Positions 1 to 8,446 of a stretch of 64,000 bases of DNA are shown here, piece by piece (positions within the stretch are counted from its first letter, which is position 1; each line of letters starts with the position of its first letter). The translations under genes were made by a program, and so were the position numbers. The DNA is from DASQGA01 sp963722715 (GTDB lineage Bacteria; Actinomycetota; Thermoleophilia; Gaiellales; Gaiellaceae). The notes under the pieces are model-generated. The model was not told the origin of the DNA, searched no databases, and saw only the letters and a program-made list of their open reading frames with translations. The stretch covers positions 62,001 through 126,000 of the forward strand of contig CAVROA010000004.1 in the NCBI GenBank assembly GCA_963722715.1. The letters are read 5' to 3'.

Positions 1-849
1 CCGCAGGTGGTGGGCCCCGTCCTGCCGCACGCAAAGGGGACGAAGCCGTTTCGGATGCCGGCCAAATGCCCGCTGTGCGGTACCGAGGTCGTCAAGCCCG
101 AGGGCGAGGTCATGCACCGTTGCCCTAACCGCGCGTGTCCCTCACGCGGCCTGGAGACGCTCATCAACTGGGTGAGTGCGGCGATGGACATCGAGGGCGT
201 CGGGGAGCAGTTCGTCCGCCGGCTCTGGGACGAGGGGCTGCTTCGCTCGATGCCCGACCTGTACCGGCTAAGCGCAGAGCAGCTCCAGGAGCTCGACGGC
301 TATGGGGAGATCTCGGCGCGGAACGCGGTCGCGTCGATCCAGGAGTCGAAGTCGCAGCCGTTTTTCCGGGTTCTCTTCGGGCTCAACATCCCGGACGTCG
401 GCTGGGTCACCGCGCAGAACCTGGCCCGTCACTTCGGCTCGGTCGACCGCCTCATGGAGGCGAGCCAGGAGGACATCATGGCCGTCGAGGGGATCGGGCC
501 GGAGCGGGCCGAGGCGATCGCGGAGTGGTTCTCGGACGAGGAGAATCGCGGGCTCGTTCAGGAACTGCGAGAGCTGGGCCTGACCTTTGAAGTGGGGGAG
601 GCAGAGCGGCCCGTCGAGGGCAGGCTTACCGGCTCCACCTACGTGATCACGGGAACGCTCTCCGGCTGGACGCGGGAGGAAGCCTCGGCGGCACTCGAGG
701 AGCTCGGTGCACGCGTGCTGAACTCTGTGTCTGGCAAGACAACCGGCCTCGTGGTCGGGGAGGAGCCGGGGTCGAAGCTCGCAAAGGCGGAGAAGGCCGG
801 CGTTCCCATCCTGGACGAGGCGGCCTTCCAGAAGCTCCTCGAGAGCTAG
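1..849 (+). CDS. ligA: NAD-dependent DNA ligase LigA, C-terminal part (5' end outside window)
   Basis: The reading frame is open from the first base, so only the C-terminal 282 codons are present. Visible in order: a four-cysteine zinc finger (Cys 23, 26, 41, 46 of the visible part), a helix-hairpin-helix region (GYGEISARNA, then VEGIGPERAEAIA), and a C-terminal BRCT domain starting near residue 205 (TYVITGTLSGWTREEA). This is the standard order at the end of bacterial LigA, which seals nicks in replication and repair using NAD+. The adenylation and OB domains lie upstream of the window. The TAG stop is the first three bases of a palindromic repeat. Confidence 0.96.
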   Translation, partial: PQVVGPVLPHAKGTKPFRMPAKCPLCGTEVVKPEGEVMHRCPNRACPSRGLETLINWVSAAMDIEGVGEQFVRRLWDEGLLRSMPDLYRLSAEQLQELDGYGEISARNAVASIQESKSQPFFRVLFGLNIPDVGWVTAQNLARHFGSVDRLMEASQEDIMAVEGIGPERAEAIAEWFSDEENRGLVQELRELGLTFEVGEAERPVEGRLTGSTYVITGTLSGWTREEASAALEELGARVLNSVSGKTTGLVVGEEPGSKLAKAEKAGVPILDEAAFQKLLES

Positions 850-905
850 GAGGGATTGGTGAAACGTCGCCCGACGGCACTGCTGCGTTTCGTCAAACCC
901 TCCTA
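847..905. repeat. Palindromic intergenic repeat, copy A (59 bp)
   Basis: Starts TAGGAGGGATTGGTGAAACG; the reverse complement of its right end reads TAGGAGGGTTTGACGAAACG, so the 20-base arms match at 17 positions around a loop of about 19 bases. Its first three bases are the ligA stop codon, and it ends two bases before the stop codon of the convergent dacB. Copy B (37154-37212) differs at only three of 59 positions; copies C (19892) and D (48341) are more diverged. Position between convergent genes fits a bidirectional terminator or REP-like element. There is no T-tract. Confidence 0.85.
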
Positions 906-906
906 G

Positions 907-2119
907 CTAGCGCGCGCGGCCCGCGAGAATCTGCACGAATCGGTCCTGGCCCTGTCTCGCTGAGAGCCAGGGGATCGGAGCTCCGTTCTGGAGCACCGAG
1001 AAGACATATCGCGTCCCCACGAAGCCCGAAAGGGTCGAGGCCCGGTTGGTCGTCCCGGTCTTCGCCCGAACGAAACCGCGGGCGGGAAACGAGCGCAAGC
1101 GGTCCTTCAGGGTGCCGTTCACGCCCGCGAGTGGCAGCGAGCTCACGAACGGCCGCCGGAAGCCTGGGTCGCTCCAGCCCGTGACCAGGATGGCGGCGAT
1201 GGCCCTCGCGGTCAGGCGGTCGTAGCTCGAGAGGCCGGAGCCGTCCGCCAGCCGGACCCCGGCGAGCGGTACCCCGCGCGTTCGTAGGACCTCGCGGGCC
1301 ACGGAGATTCCGGCCGCGGTCTCCCCGCGGTCGAGGACGCGGGCACCGAGGCGCTTCAGGAGCATCTCTGCGACGAAGTTGTCGCTCTGTCGGTTCATCT
1401 GCCTGACCAGTCCGGCGGTCGAGGGAGAGAGGATCTGGGAGACGAGCGTGTCGCCGTCGCCGGCTGCGCCCACTCCGGCGCCCCGGAGCACCCTGACGCC
1501 CGCGACTCGTGAGTGCCCTGCGAAACGCGCGCGCCGCGGCGAGCGCCGGGGTGTCGACCGTGCGGCCGAGGACCTTCGCCTTGTCGACCACGAGAGCCGA
1601 GAGCGGGGGACATTCCTCCTTGTAGAAGGACGGCTTCCAGCCGGGCGCGACGCGACGGGTGTCGAAGTAGGTCTCGTCGGCGAGAACCTTGCCCGTGACC
1701 GTGGTGATGCCCGAGAGCCGCACTCGCTTCGCGAGCACGGCGAGGTCGGAGCGGGTGAGCGTCGGGTCGCCGTAGCCCTTCAGGATGAGCGCACCCTGCC
1801 AGACCGACTCGCTCGCAGACCCCCTGCCGAGCACGCGTGTCGGGATGCGTGCAGCGGGGCCCAGGCGGTCGAGTGCCGCGAGCGCCACGACCAGCTTTTC
1901 GTTCGACGCGGGCCGGAGTGAGCGGTCGGCGTGCTTCGCGTAGACGAGGCCGCCGTTGCGAAGATCAAGGACAAGCACACCAGTGGCCTGCCAGGAGACG
2001 CCGCGGACGGTGAGTGCCCGCGTCAGCTCGCCGGAGAGAGCCGCGGGGGCCGCGCCGGCCGTCGCGAGCGCCAAGGCCGACACGAGGACGGCGATCAACC
2101 ATCTCGTGGGCCGCCTCAC
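907..2119 (-). pseudogene. dacB: D-alanyl-D-alanine carboxypeptidase/endopeptidase (PBP4, S13 family), frameshifted
   Basis: A PBP4-type enzyme that trims or cleaves peptidoglycan peptide cross-links outside the membrane. From a GTG start the first half shows a signal peptide (about residues 1-27) and the SxxK motif as SNEK at residues 72-75. The second half, in another frame, carries the SxN motif (QSDNF) and KTG (AKTGTT). Removing one base at about 1504 joins the halves as ALTSAGVRVLRGAG, which restores the family reading. So the gene has one extra base, either a real mutation or a sequencing error. Restored length is about 403 residues, normal for the family. It converges on ligA across repeat A. 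Confidence 0.85.
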
Positions 2120-2185
2120 CGGCGAAGATAGGCCTACCGGCCCATGGTCGCCCGGCGGCAGCGGCTCGATACTAGAGAGACGGCG

Positions 2186-2512
2186 ATGTCGAACGATTTC
2201 CCCCTTCTGCTGGACCAGATTCGCGCGCTCCTCGACGCGGCCCCGAGCGATGAGGCAGGGCTTGCGGAGATGGAGAATACGCTCACGGACGGCTGTGCAC
2301 GAGCACTTCTGCTCGAAACCGAGCGTGTCCGAATCGAGAAGCAGATCGGGGAGCTGGCCCAGGGCGACGAGGACCCGATCCAGCTCGAGGAGCTCAGGAG
2401 CCTCTCCGACCGGCGAACGGAAAGCGAGGCGGAGCTCGTCCGCCTCCGGGCGCTGCTCGAGCTGCTGCGCCAGCGAATCCATGCTCGCCGCGCCGTGTCG
2501 CTCAACGGCTAA
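2186..2512 (+). CDS. Small helical, coiled-coil protein of unknown function
   Basis: Encodes about 108 residues. The ATG at 2186 (MSNDFPLLL) is chosen over an upstream in-frame ATG at 2144, which would lie closer to the divergent dacB. The product is almost entirely charged and leucine-rich helix (for example RIEKQIGELAQGD, then LRSLSDRRTESEAELVRLR), with heptad-like spacing and no membrane segment or signal peptide. I do not recognise a named family. It is divergent from dacB and convergent with the response regulator, their stop codons four bases apart. Confidence 0.6.
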   Translation: MSNDFPLLLDQIRALLDAAPSDEAGLAEMENTLTDGCARALLLETERVRIEKQIGELAQGDEDPIQLEELRSLSDRRTESEAELVRLRALLELLRQRIHARRAVSLNG

Positions 2513-2516
2513 AGGC

Positions 2517-3209
2517 TTAGACGATCCCGCTTCGGACGGCGTAGACCGCCGCCTGGATGCGGTTCTCCATCTGGAGCTTCATGAGGATGTTCGAGATGTG
2601 GTTCTTCACCGTCTTCGGGCTGATGAAGAGCGCACGCGCGATCTGCGCGTTGTCGTTGCCGTTCGCGATCAGCTTCAGAACCTCTATCTCGCGGTCGGAC
2701 AGCTCCGCCCTGATCGTCTCGGCGGCGTCCACGGTCGAACGTTGGGCGCGAAGCATCTGAAGCATCTTGGCGGCGATCTGCGGCGAGATGAGGGACTCCC
2801 CGGCGGCCGCCGAGCGAATGCCGGCGATCAGCTGGTCGACCGAGGAATCCTTGAGGAGGTAGCCGCAGGCGCCACTCATGACGGCATTGATGACGTCGCT
2901 GTCGTCGGCGGAGATGGTGAGCACCACGACCCGCGTCAGCGGTGCGATCGTCGCCATCTGGCGGATCACCTCAACACCGGACGGGCCGGGCATGTTGAGA
3001 TCCATGATCACGACGTCGGGGGCTAGCTCGCGGACGAGCCGGAGTGCGACCTCCCCGTTCTCGGCCTCACCGACGACGTGCAGCCCGTGCTCTGAGAGGA
3101 GGTTGACGAGCCCGCTTCTGAAGAGATCGTGATCGTCGACCAGGAGAACGCGCAGCTCGTCGAGCGTCTTCTCGACATGCACCTCCTCTGGCACCGAACC
3201 CCCGCTCAT
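2517..3209 (-). CDS. NarL/LuxR-family response regulator
   Basis: A 230-residue two-component regulator. The receiver domain has the acidic pair (LLVDDHD, Asp25/26), the phospho-acceptor Asp70 (VVIMDLNMPG) and the switch Thr/Ser strand (VVLTIS). A LuxR-type helix-turn-helix occupies about residues 165-225 (LSDREIEVLKLIANG, SPKTVKNHISNI). The ATG at 3209 is used; an upstream in-frame start would add 50 atypical residues. No sensor kinase lies next to it, so it is an orphan here and its signal is unknown. Confidence 0.9.
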   Translation of the reverse strand: MSGGSVPEEVHVEKTLDELRVLLVDDHDLFRSGLVNLLSEHGLHVVGEAENGEVALRLVRELAPDVVIMDLNMPGPSGVEVIRQMATIAPLTRVVVLTISADDSDVINAVMSGACGYLLKDSSVDQLIAGIRSAAAGESLISPQIAAKMLQMLRAQRSTVDAAETIRAELSDREIEVLKLIANGNDNAQIARALFISPKTVKNHISNILMKLQMENRIQAAVYAVRSGIV

Positions 3210-3243
3210 CGTCCTCCCCTGGCTACCTAAGACAGGACGAATT

Positions 3244-4302
3244 CTAATGGAGAGTGATCGTGACCGTTCTCCGGCCCCAGGCGAGCGCCTGTTCCCGGGT
3301 GGGGAACCACAGGTCGATGATGAGTCCCTGGACCGCGCTGCCCGTGTCTGCGGCGACACCCTCTCCGTAGCCGGGCACGGTCATCCGGGTGCCGAGCGGG
3401 ATCACGCTCGGGTCGACGGCGACCACGCCCCAGCTCGTCTGGATGCCAGTCGCAGTCGTCCCGCGAAGGGCATATCCCGTGGACTGGACGGTCAACTGAG
3501 TGCCCGGCCCCGCCGGGGCCGCGGTCGGGGCCGCAGGCGGTGACCCGGACGAGCTCGAGGAGGTACCCGAGCCGGACGGGCTTCCACTCTCGATCTCGTG
3601 GGACTTGACCTCCGCAGCCTGCGCCTGCTCGGTCAGGTTGTCGATCTGGCCCGCGTTGAGCCCCTGCTGGCGACGAAGCCCGGCGAGATAGCTGGTCCGC
3701 TCGGAGCGAGCGGCCAGGAGGGCATCGCGGGCCGCTTCCGCGTCGGCCGTCAGCCGGGCCAGGCGAGCCTGCTCCGCCGCGAGCGTCCGAAGGGCAGTCC
3801 GGACTTCCGCGCGCGTCTCCTTGACTTCCGAGATGATCTCCCGGTCCTGGCGGGCGAGCCGTCCGAGGTTGTCGAGCCCCGTCAGCGCCTCGTCGAGGGA
3901 GCGCGAACCGAGGAGGATTGCCAGGGGATCGGTATCACCGTCGATGTAGAGGGTGCGCAGCCGTTCGCCGAGCTGGTCTTCGGCAAGAGCCAGCGCACGG
4001 CGGAGGATCTGAAGGTTGCGCTTTGCTTCGTCGCGCCGCTCTGCCAGCTGCTGCGAGCGGGTGCGAAGAGTCGCCAGACGCCGCTCGGCGCGTGCGAGGC
4101 TGGACTCCAGCGCGTACAGCTCGAGGACGGCCGCCTGCGCACGGTCAGCCAGGGCTGCGTTAGCGGAGCGCAGCTGGTCGCTTTGACTTCGGAGCATCCC
4201 GGGGTCGTCGGCGCGTGCACCGGCCGACGCCAGGAGTGCCACCGCCAAGGCCGGGGCCGCAACCGCAATGCGAGCCCCTCGTGGAAGCAGACGCCCGCGC
4301 AC
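3244..4302 (-). CDS. Secreted coiled-coil protein with C-terminal 3D domain
   Basis: 352 residues: a signal peptide (hydrophobic stretch to ALLASAGARAD), a long coiled coil (about 35-235), a Gly/Ser/Pro linker, and a 3D domain (about 275-345) with its three aspartates in DPSVIPLG, AADTG and IIDLWF. 3D domains occur in MltA-type lytic transglycosylases and resuscitation-promoting factors, so a cell-wall role is likely; enzymatic activity is inference. The coiled coil contains LYIDGDTDPLAILLGSRSL, closely matching the divergent NlpC/P60 neighbour. Confidence 0.85.
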   Translation of the reverse strand: MRGRLLPRGARIAVAAPALAVALLASAGARADDPGMLRSQSDQLRSANAALADRAQAAVLELYALESSLARAERRLATLRTRSQQLAERRDEAKRNLQILRRALALAEDQLGERLRTLYIDGDTDPLAILLGSRSLDEALTGLDNLGRLARQDREIISEVKETRAEVRTALRTLAAEQARLARLTADAEAARDALLAARSERTSYLAGLRRQQGLNAGQIDNLTEQAQAAEVKSHEIESGSPSGSGTSSSSSGSPPAAPTAAPAGPGTQLTVQSTGYALRGTTATGIQTSWGVVAVDPSVIPLGTRMTVPGYGEGVAADTGSAVQGLIIDLWFPTREQALAWGRRTVTITLH

Positions 4303-4447
4303 GAGGCGGCCACCCTAGCAAGGCAGCGAAAACAACGACCAGGTAGGGTCGTAACCGACGGCACAAGCCAACTTCTTCTGGCTCCTAGCCGTACTCGTTG
4401 TTAACATCCGCCCCTTGTGGCGTCGCCCAGTCCCCTAAGGCGCCTGC
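4303..4447. promoter_or_regulatory. Divergent intergenic region between two wall-enzyme genes
   Basis: The 145 bases between the 3D-domain and NlpC/P60 genes must contain both promoters. No convincing -35/-10 pair stands out on either strand. I looked for a ydaO-type c-di-AMP riboswitch, common before actinobacterial rpf and NlpC genes, and did not recognise its conserved core. Confidence 0.4.
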
Positions 4448-5578
4448 GTGCCCCATGTCCGAGTGCCCCAACTCCGGAGCTATCTGATCCAGCCTCGTAG
4501 ACGAAAGTCGGCAGTAGCACTGCTGGTCGCTGTTGCCGCGCTCCTCGCGGCCACCTCCTCCACGGCCTCGCCGACCGTCTCGGCGAAGCAGGCCGAGGCC
4601 CAGCGCGTTTTGGGCGAGATCCAGGCCATCGACTCGAGCCTCGACAAGGCCGTCGACGCCTACAACGCGGCCCAGATGAAACTTGACGCGATCCGCGCCG
4701 AGGAGAAGGTGAACCAGCGCCACCTCGTGATCGCCCGGGGCAACTTCAAGAGCGCGCAAGCCACTCTTGCGAACAGGCTCCTCGCCCTCTACAAGAGCGG
4801 CGACGACAACGTCCTCGAGGTTCTGCTGGGGTCACGGAGCCTTAGTGAGTTCCTGGAGCGCGTCGACACGATCAGCCGGGTGTCGGCGGAGGATTCCCGC
4901 GTGATCAGCGAGATCAAGAGCTACCGGGCAGAGATCAAGCGCCGGGAGAAGAAGCTCGCGATCGCTCGCGTGCAGCAGGAGCAGGTGCTGGCCGAGCGGG
5001 CGGAGCGCCGGCGTGTGATCGAAGGACAGCTCGCGGAGCGGCAGCGGCTGCTCGCGTCGATCAAGGATCAGATCGAAAAGATCAAGGCGGAGGAAGCGGA
5101 GCGCCAGCGCCGCCTGCAGGAGCAGGCCCAGCAGGTCGTCGACCAGCAGCAGAGCAGCGGTTCCTCCGGTTCGACCGTCTCCACGCCGGCCGCAGACGGA
5201 GCGACGGGCAGCTCTCCGCCACCCGCGACCCACGGTGGTGTCGTCGGGATCGCGATGAGCTACCTGGGCGTTCCTTATGTCTGGGGCGGAGCATCGCCGA
5301 GCGGTTTCGACTGCTCCGGGTTCGTCATGTACGTCTACGCCCAGGTCGGGATCTCGCTTCCGCACAACGCCGCCATGCAGTACGGCTACGGCAGCCCGGT
5401 CAGCCGCGACCAGCTGGCCGCCGGAGACCTCGTCTTCTTCGACGGGCTCGGGCATGCCGGCATCTACATCGGCGGGGGGTCGTTCATCCACGCGCCCCAT
5501 ACCGGCGACGTTGTGAAGATCTCGAGCCTTTCGGACTCGTGGTATGCGTCGACCTACGTCGGCGCCCGCCGTCTGTAG
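4448..5578 (+). CDS. Secreted NlpC/P60 peptidoglycan endopeptidase with N-terminal coiled coil
   Basis: 376 residues: N-terminal signal or membrane segment (about 20-42), long coiled coil (about 45-235), Ser/Pro-rich linker, and an NlpC/P60 cysteine peptidase domain from about residue 262. The triad is visible as Cys289 (GFDCSGF), His336 (GLGHAGIYIG) and His348 (FIHAPH). The architecture matches RipA/CwlO-like D,L-endopeptidases that cleave stem peptides during growth or division. GTG at 4448 is used; GTG at 4463 is possible. The coiled coil shares LLGSRSL and flanking residues with the divergent 3D-domain gene. Confidence 0.93.
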   Translation: MPHVRVPQLRSYLIQPRRRKSAVALLVAVAALLAATSSTASPTVSAKQAEAQRVLGEIQAIDSSLDKAVDAYNAAQMKLDAIRAEEKVNQRHLVIARGNFKSAQATLANRLLALYKSGDDNVLEVLLGSRSLSEFLERVDTISRVSAEDSRVISEIKSYRAEIKRREKKLAIARVQQEQVLAERAERRRVIEGQLAERQRLLASIKDQIEKIKAEEAERQRRLQEQAQQVVDQQQSSGSSGSTVSTPAADGATGSSPPPATHGGVVGIAMSYLGVPYVWGGASPSGFDCSGFVMYVYAQVGISLPHNAAMQYGYGSPVSRDQLAAGDLVFFDGLGHAGIYIGGGSFIHAPHTGDVVKISSLSDSWYASTYVGARRL

Positions 5579-5717
5579 CGGCGCCTTGACGTAGCCGAGG
5601 TCAGGCCCCTGGCGCAGCCGGCGGGTTGCCGGACACGGATTGTTCCCTTCAGCGGGTGGAAGGGAACCTCTTTCCCGTGCAGAATCACGCCGGTCCCCGA
5701 TACGCTGAGGCTTGCCT

Positions 5718-6554
5718 ATGCGCACGATCTGGAACGGATCCATCAACTTCGGCCTGGTCAACATCCCGATCGGGCTGGCCGTCGCGCAACAGCGGCAGGA
5801 CACTTCGTTCCGCACCCTCCACCGCGAGTGCGGGACCCCGATCAAGCAGAAGCGCTACTGCCCGTTCCACGAACGGGACGTGGAGGCCGACGAGCTCGTC
5901 AAGGGCTGGGAGTTCTCGAAGGGGCAGTTCGTCTTCGTCGAGGAGTCTGATCTCGAGGCTGTCGCGGTCCAGCGCTCGCAATCGATCGACATCCTTCGAT
6001 TCGTCCCGGTCGAGCAGGTCGACCCGATTTACTTCGACCGGGCGTACTACCTGGCCCCGGCCGCGGCGGCGGCCCAGAGGCGGCCATACGTCCTGCTCCT
6101 CCGCGCGATGCAGGAGGCGAAGGTCGGCGCCGTGGGCAAGTTCGTCCTCTGGGGCAAGGAGAACCTCTGCCTCATCCGCTCGCTCGGGGACTCGCTCGCC
6201 CTCGAGACGCTCTACTTCGCCGAGGACATTCGCTCGCGCTCCGAGATCGACGAGGCCGTGGAGGAGACCGACGCGAGCAAGGAAGAGCTGAAGATGGCGC
6301 TCCAGCTCGTCGAGAGCCTCGTGGGCGAGTTCGATCCCAACGAGTTCGAGAACGAGTATCGAAACGACCTCAGGAGCATGCTCGAGGCGAAGCTTGCGGG
6401 CGAGGAGATCAAGCAGCCCGAGCCGGCGGCTCCCGTCCCGGTGATCGACCTGATGGAGGCGCTGAAGCAGTCCGTTGCGCAGGCGCACAAGCAGAAGGCG
6501 CCTGCAAAGGCGAAGCAGGGCGGGTCGTCTCGGAAGAGAGCGGCAGCGCGCTAG
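5718..6554 (+). CDS. ku: Non-homologous end-joining protein Ku
   Basis: 278 residues, starting MRTIWNGSINFGLVNIPIG, a hallmark of bacterial Ku. The core barrel and bridge follow (YYLAPAAAAAQRRPYVLL, KFVLWGKENLCLIR), then a Lys/Ala/Arg-rich C-terminal tail (KQKAPAKAKQGGSSRKRAAAR region) of the kind that modulates DNA and ligase binding. Bacterial Ku is a homodimer that threads onto double-strand ends and recruits LigD. No ligD lies in this window. A start two codons upstream (TTG, 5712) is less likely. Confidence 0.97.
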   Translation: MRTIWNGSINFGLVNIPIGLAVAQQRQDTSFRTLHRECGTPIKQKRYCPFHERDVEADELVKGWEFSKGQFVFVEESDLEAVAVQRSQSIDILRFVPVEQVDPIYFDRAYYLAPAAAAAQRRPYVLLLRAMQEAKVGAVGKFVLWGKENLCLIRSLGDSLALETLYFAEDIRSRSEIDEAVEETDASKEELKMALQLVESLVGEFDPNEFENEYRNDLRSMLEAKLAGEEIKQPEPAAPVPVIDLMEALKQSVAQAHKQKAPAKAKQGGSSRKRAAAR

Positions 6555-6560
6555 GTTGCC

Positions 6561-6578
6561 GGGCGGGCTCTCCCGCCC
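6561..6578. terminator. Hairpin between ku and a convergent small gene
   Basis: Perfect 7-bp GC stem GGGCGGG/CCCGCCC with a CTCT loop, six bases after the ku stop and six bases before the stop of the convergent small gene. It could terminate both strands. The following T-tract is weak (TTGGGTCT). Confidence 0.6.
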
Positions 6579-6584
6579 TTGGGT

Positions 6585-6755
6585 CTATCTGGACGCCGGG
6601 CCGGCGCTCAACGCCTGGAGCTGAGCCTGGAAGAGCATCTTGTCGATCTTTCCCTGGTAGATCGGTACCGACTCCTGAACGCAGAGGCGGATGACCTCGG
6701 TCCGGTCGATTCCAAGCTCTTTCGACAGCTCCTCGGGCGTGAGGTGGTTGGCCAC
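6585..6755 (-). CDS. Small helix-turn-helix-like protein (56 aa)
   Basis: The GTG at 6755 is selected by a good AAAGGAG ribosome site ending five bases upstream. The product reads LTPEELSKELGIDRTEVIRL near its N-terminus, resembling a helix-turn-helix or excisionase-like DNA-binding fold, then a short tail. No close family is recognised. The gene follows an intrinsic-terminator hairpin on its own strand (6780-6811), which suggests transcription attenuation. A DNA-binding role is inference from the helix pattern only. Confidence 0.6.
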   Translation of the reverse strand: MANHLTPEELSKELGIDRTEVIRLCVQESVPIYQGKIDKMLFQAQLQALSAGPASR

Positions 6756-6779
6756 GAACACTCCTTTCAGTCGGGTACG

Positions 6780-6811
6780 AAAAAGCCCGCCGTCATGAGA
6801 CAGGCGGGCTT
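6780..6811 (-). terminator. Rho-independent terminator in the leader of the small HTH-like gene
   Basis: On the minus strand, AAGCCCGCC pairs perfectly with GGCGGGCTT across an 11-base loop and runs into five T residues, a textbook intrinsic terminator. It lies 25 bases upstream of the start codon at 6755, with only about 80 bases between it and the divergent hydrolase start. It therefore ends either a short RNA or the leader of the small gene. Confidence 0.7.
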
Positions 6812-6883
6812 GGCGCCACAAAGACATCGGAGGCGAGGGAGCTCAAAGGCGTCTGGCTCCTTGCTTCATGAACTGAAGAATAC

Positions 6884-7807
6884 GTGTCGCTGATGTCGGA
6901 CGCAACGCTCCTCGAAGGTTTTCGCCCGCTCTTTGCAGAGTTCCGGGGCGCCCGCCTGCGGTACTTCGCGGCCGGGAACGGGCGACCGGTAGTTCTGGTC
7001 CACGGCCTCGGCGGCGCAGCCACGAACTGGACGCGCCTGGCGCCGCTCCTGGCGCGCACGAGGCGAGTCCTCGTCCCCGACCTCCCGGGTCACGGCCGCT
7101 CCGGCTCGATCGGCCGGCACGCGGACCTCGGCGCCTACGCGGACGGCATCGTCGCGATCATGGAGCAGGAGGCAACCCCTCGCGCCGCTCTCGTCGGCCA
7201 CTCGATGGGCGGCGTCGTCGCGCTCCGGCTGGCCGTCGCCCACCCAGCCCGGGTCTCTGCGCTGGCCCTCGTGGAGTCGGCAGGCATCTCGTCAGCCTCC
7301 CGCCGAGCGGAGGCGTTCCTCGCGCTCACGGGACTCCTGAAGCCCGCGCGCCACGCGGCGCGGCTGCGACACGTCATCGCGCCCCGGTCGTCACTCCGGG
7401 CGCTCACGTTCGGCTACTGGGGCGCGGGTCTGCCGCGCGACCTGACCGCGGAGGCCGTCCTTGGCTTCCTTCAGGGCGGGCACGACGCGACGGACGTGGC
7501 ACCGGCCTCGGCGGCTCTCGTCCGCGACGATCCGCGTCTCGATCTCGACCGCGTCACCTGCCCGGCAATCGTCCTCTGGGGCTCGCGAGACCGGATGGTG
7601 CCGCTCGAGGACGGCTTCGAATACGCGCGCCGGCTCAGGGCGCCGATCCGGGTGGTCGCCGGGGCGGGCCATCTGGTGATCGGGGAGCGCCCGGAGGAGT
7701 GCGCCGCGATCCTGGAAGAGTTCTTAGACCGGGTTGGGGAGGTCGATGAACTCCCACTCGAGCGAGAACTCCTGGGCGATCCGCTCGGCCAGGGCCCGAA
7801 CGCCTAG
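6884..7807 (+). CDS. Alpha/beta-hydrolase fold protein
   Basis: 307 residues with a complete catalytic triad: nucleophile Ser107 in GHSMGG, Asp236 in WGSRDRM and His263 in GAGHL. The oxyanion-hole segment HGLGG lies near residue 40. No signal peptide, so cytoplasmic; the substrate cannot be named. GTG at 6884 is used, with ATG at 6893 an alternative. The last 28 codons overlap the 3' end of the convergent Nif3 gene, an unusually long overlap. Confidence 0.85.
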   Translation: MSLMSDATLLEGFRPLFAEFRGARLRYFAAGNGRPVVLVHGLGGAATNWTRLAPLLARTRRVLVPDLPGHGRSGSIGRHADLGAYADGIVAIMEQEATPRAALVGHSMGGVVALRLAVAHPARVSALALVESAGISSASRRAEAFLALTGLLKPARHAARLRHVIAPRSSLRALTFGYWGAGLPRDLTAEAVLGFLQGGHDATDVAPASAALVRDDPRLDLDRVTCPAIVLWGSRDRMVPLEDGFEYARRLRAPIRVVAGAGHLVIGERPEECAAILEEFLDRVGEVDELPLERELLGDPLGQGPNA

Positions 7808-8446
7808 CGTCTCTGTCGCGTAGTGGCCCGCTGCGACGAAGTGGACCCCGGCCTCCTTGGCCGCATGCTTCGTCGGCTCGGCAGCCTCGCCCGTGACAAA
7901 GCAGTCGTAGCCCGCGGCGACGGCGTCGGCCAGATGCCGTGCGGCGCCGCCCGAGCAGATCGCGACGCGCTGGATCGTCTCGGGGCCGTAGGAGAAGACC
8001 AGCGGTGGCCGGTCCAACCGCTCGCGCACCCGGGTCGCGAACTCGTCCATCGGCTGCGGGCGGTCCAGAGGGCCTCCGAATCCGATCTCGGCGAAGCGCT
8101 CCAGCGGGTCCACTCCGAGCTCCTGGGCGAGCAGCACGTTGTTTCCCAGCTCGGGGTGCGCATCGAGCGCCAGGTGGTAGGCCGCGAGGGTCAGATCGGC
8201 GTCGAAGAGCGCACGCAGCCGGCCTTTCAGCTCGGGGCCGATCACCCGCGAGTCACGATCCCAGAAGAGCCCGTGATGGACGAGGACGAGCTGGGCGCCC
8301 AGCTCCGCGGCCCGCTCGAACAGCTCCCGGGAAGCGGAGACCGCGCAGGCGATCTTCCGCACCTCGGATGCACCGACGACCTGGAGGCCCATGGGGCCGT
8401 AGTCCGGATAGGCGTCGAGCTCGAGGAGCTCGGCGGCGAATCCCAG
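7724..8446 (-). CDS. Nif3-like dinuclear metal-centre protein (YbgI family), non-canonical start
   Basis: About 240 residues. Metal-binding histidines typical of NIF3 appear in LVLVHHGLFWD and in VAAGHYATE near the C-terminus. Family similarity clearly extends upstream of the first ATG (8392), through ELLELDAYPDYGPMGLQV. Between that ATG and the upstream in-frame stop (8477-8479) there is no ATG, GTG or TTG. CTG at 8446, preceded by CAGGGACGAGATC, or ATC at 8467 must be used, unless the 5' end holds a sequence error. NIF3 proteins form toroidal hexamers; their reaction is unsettled. Confidence 0.85.
   Translation of the reverse strand: MGFAAELLELDAYPDYGPMGLQVVGASEVRKIACAVSASRELFERAAELGAQLVLVHHGLFWDRDSRVIGPELKGRLRALFDADLTLAAYHLALDAHPELGNNVLLAQELGVDPLERFAEIGFGGPLDRPQPMDEFATRVRERLDRPPLVFSYGPETIQRVAICSGGAARHLADAVAAGYDCFVTGEAAEPTKHAAKEAGVHFVAAGHYATETLGVRALAERIAQEFSLEWEFIDLPNPV

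Noticed and set aside
4303..4447. Possible ydaO-type c-di-AMP riboswitch between the two wall-enzyme genes
   Set aside because: The family is often found before actinobacterial rpf/NlpC genes and disA is present, but I could not find its conserved core on either strand, and the 145-base spacer must also hold two promoters.
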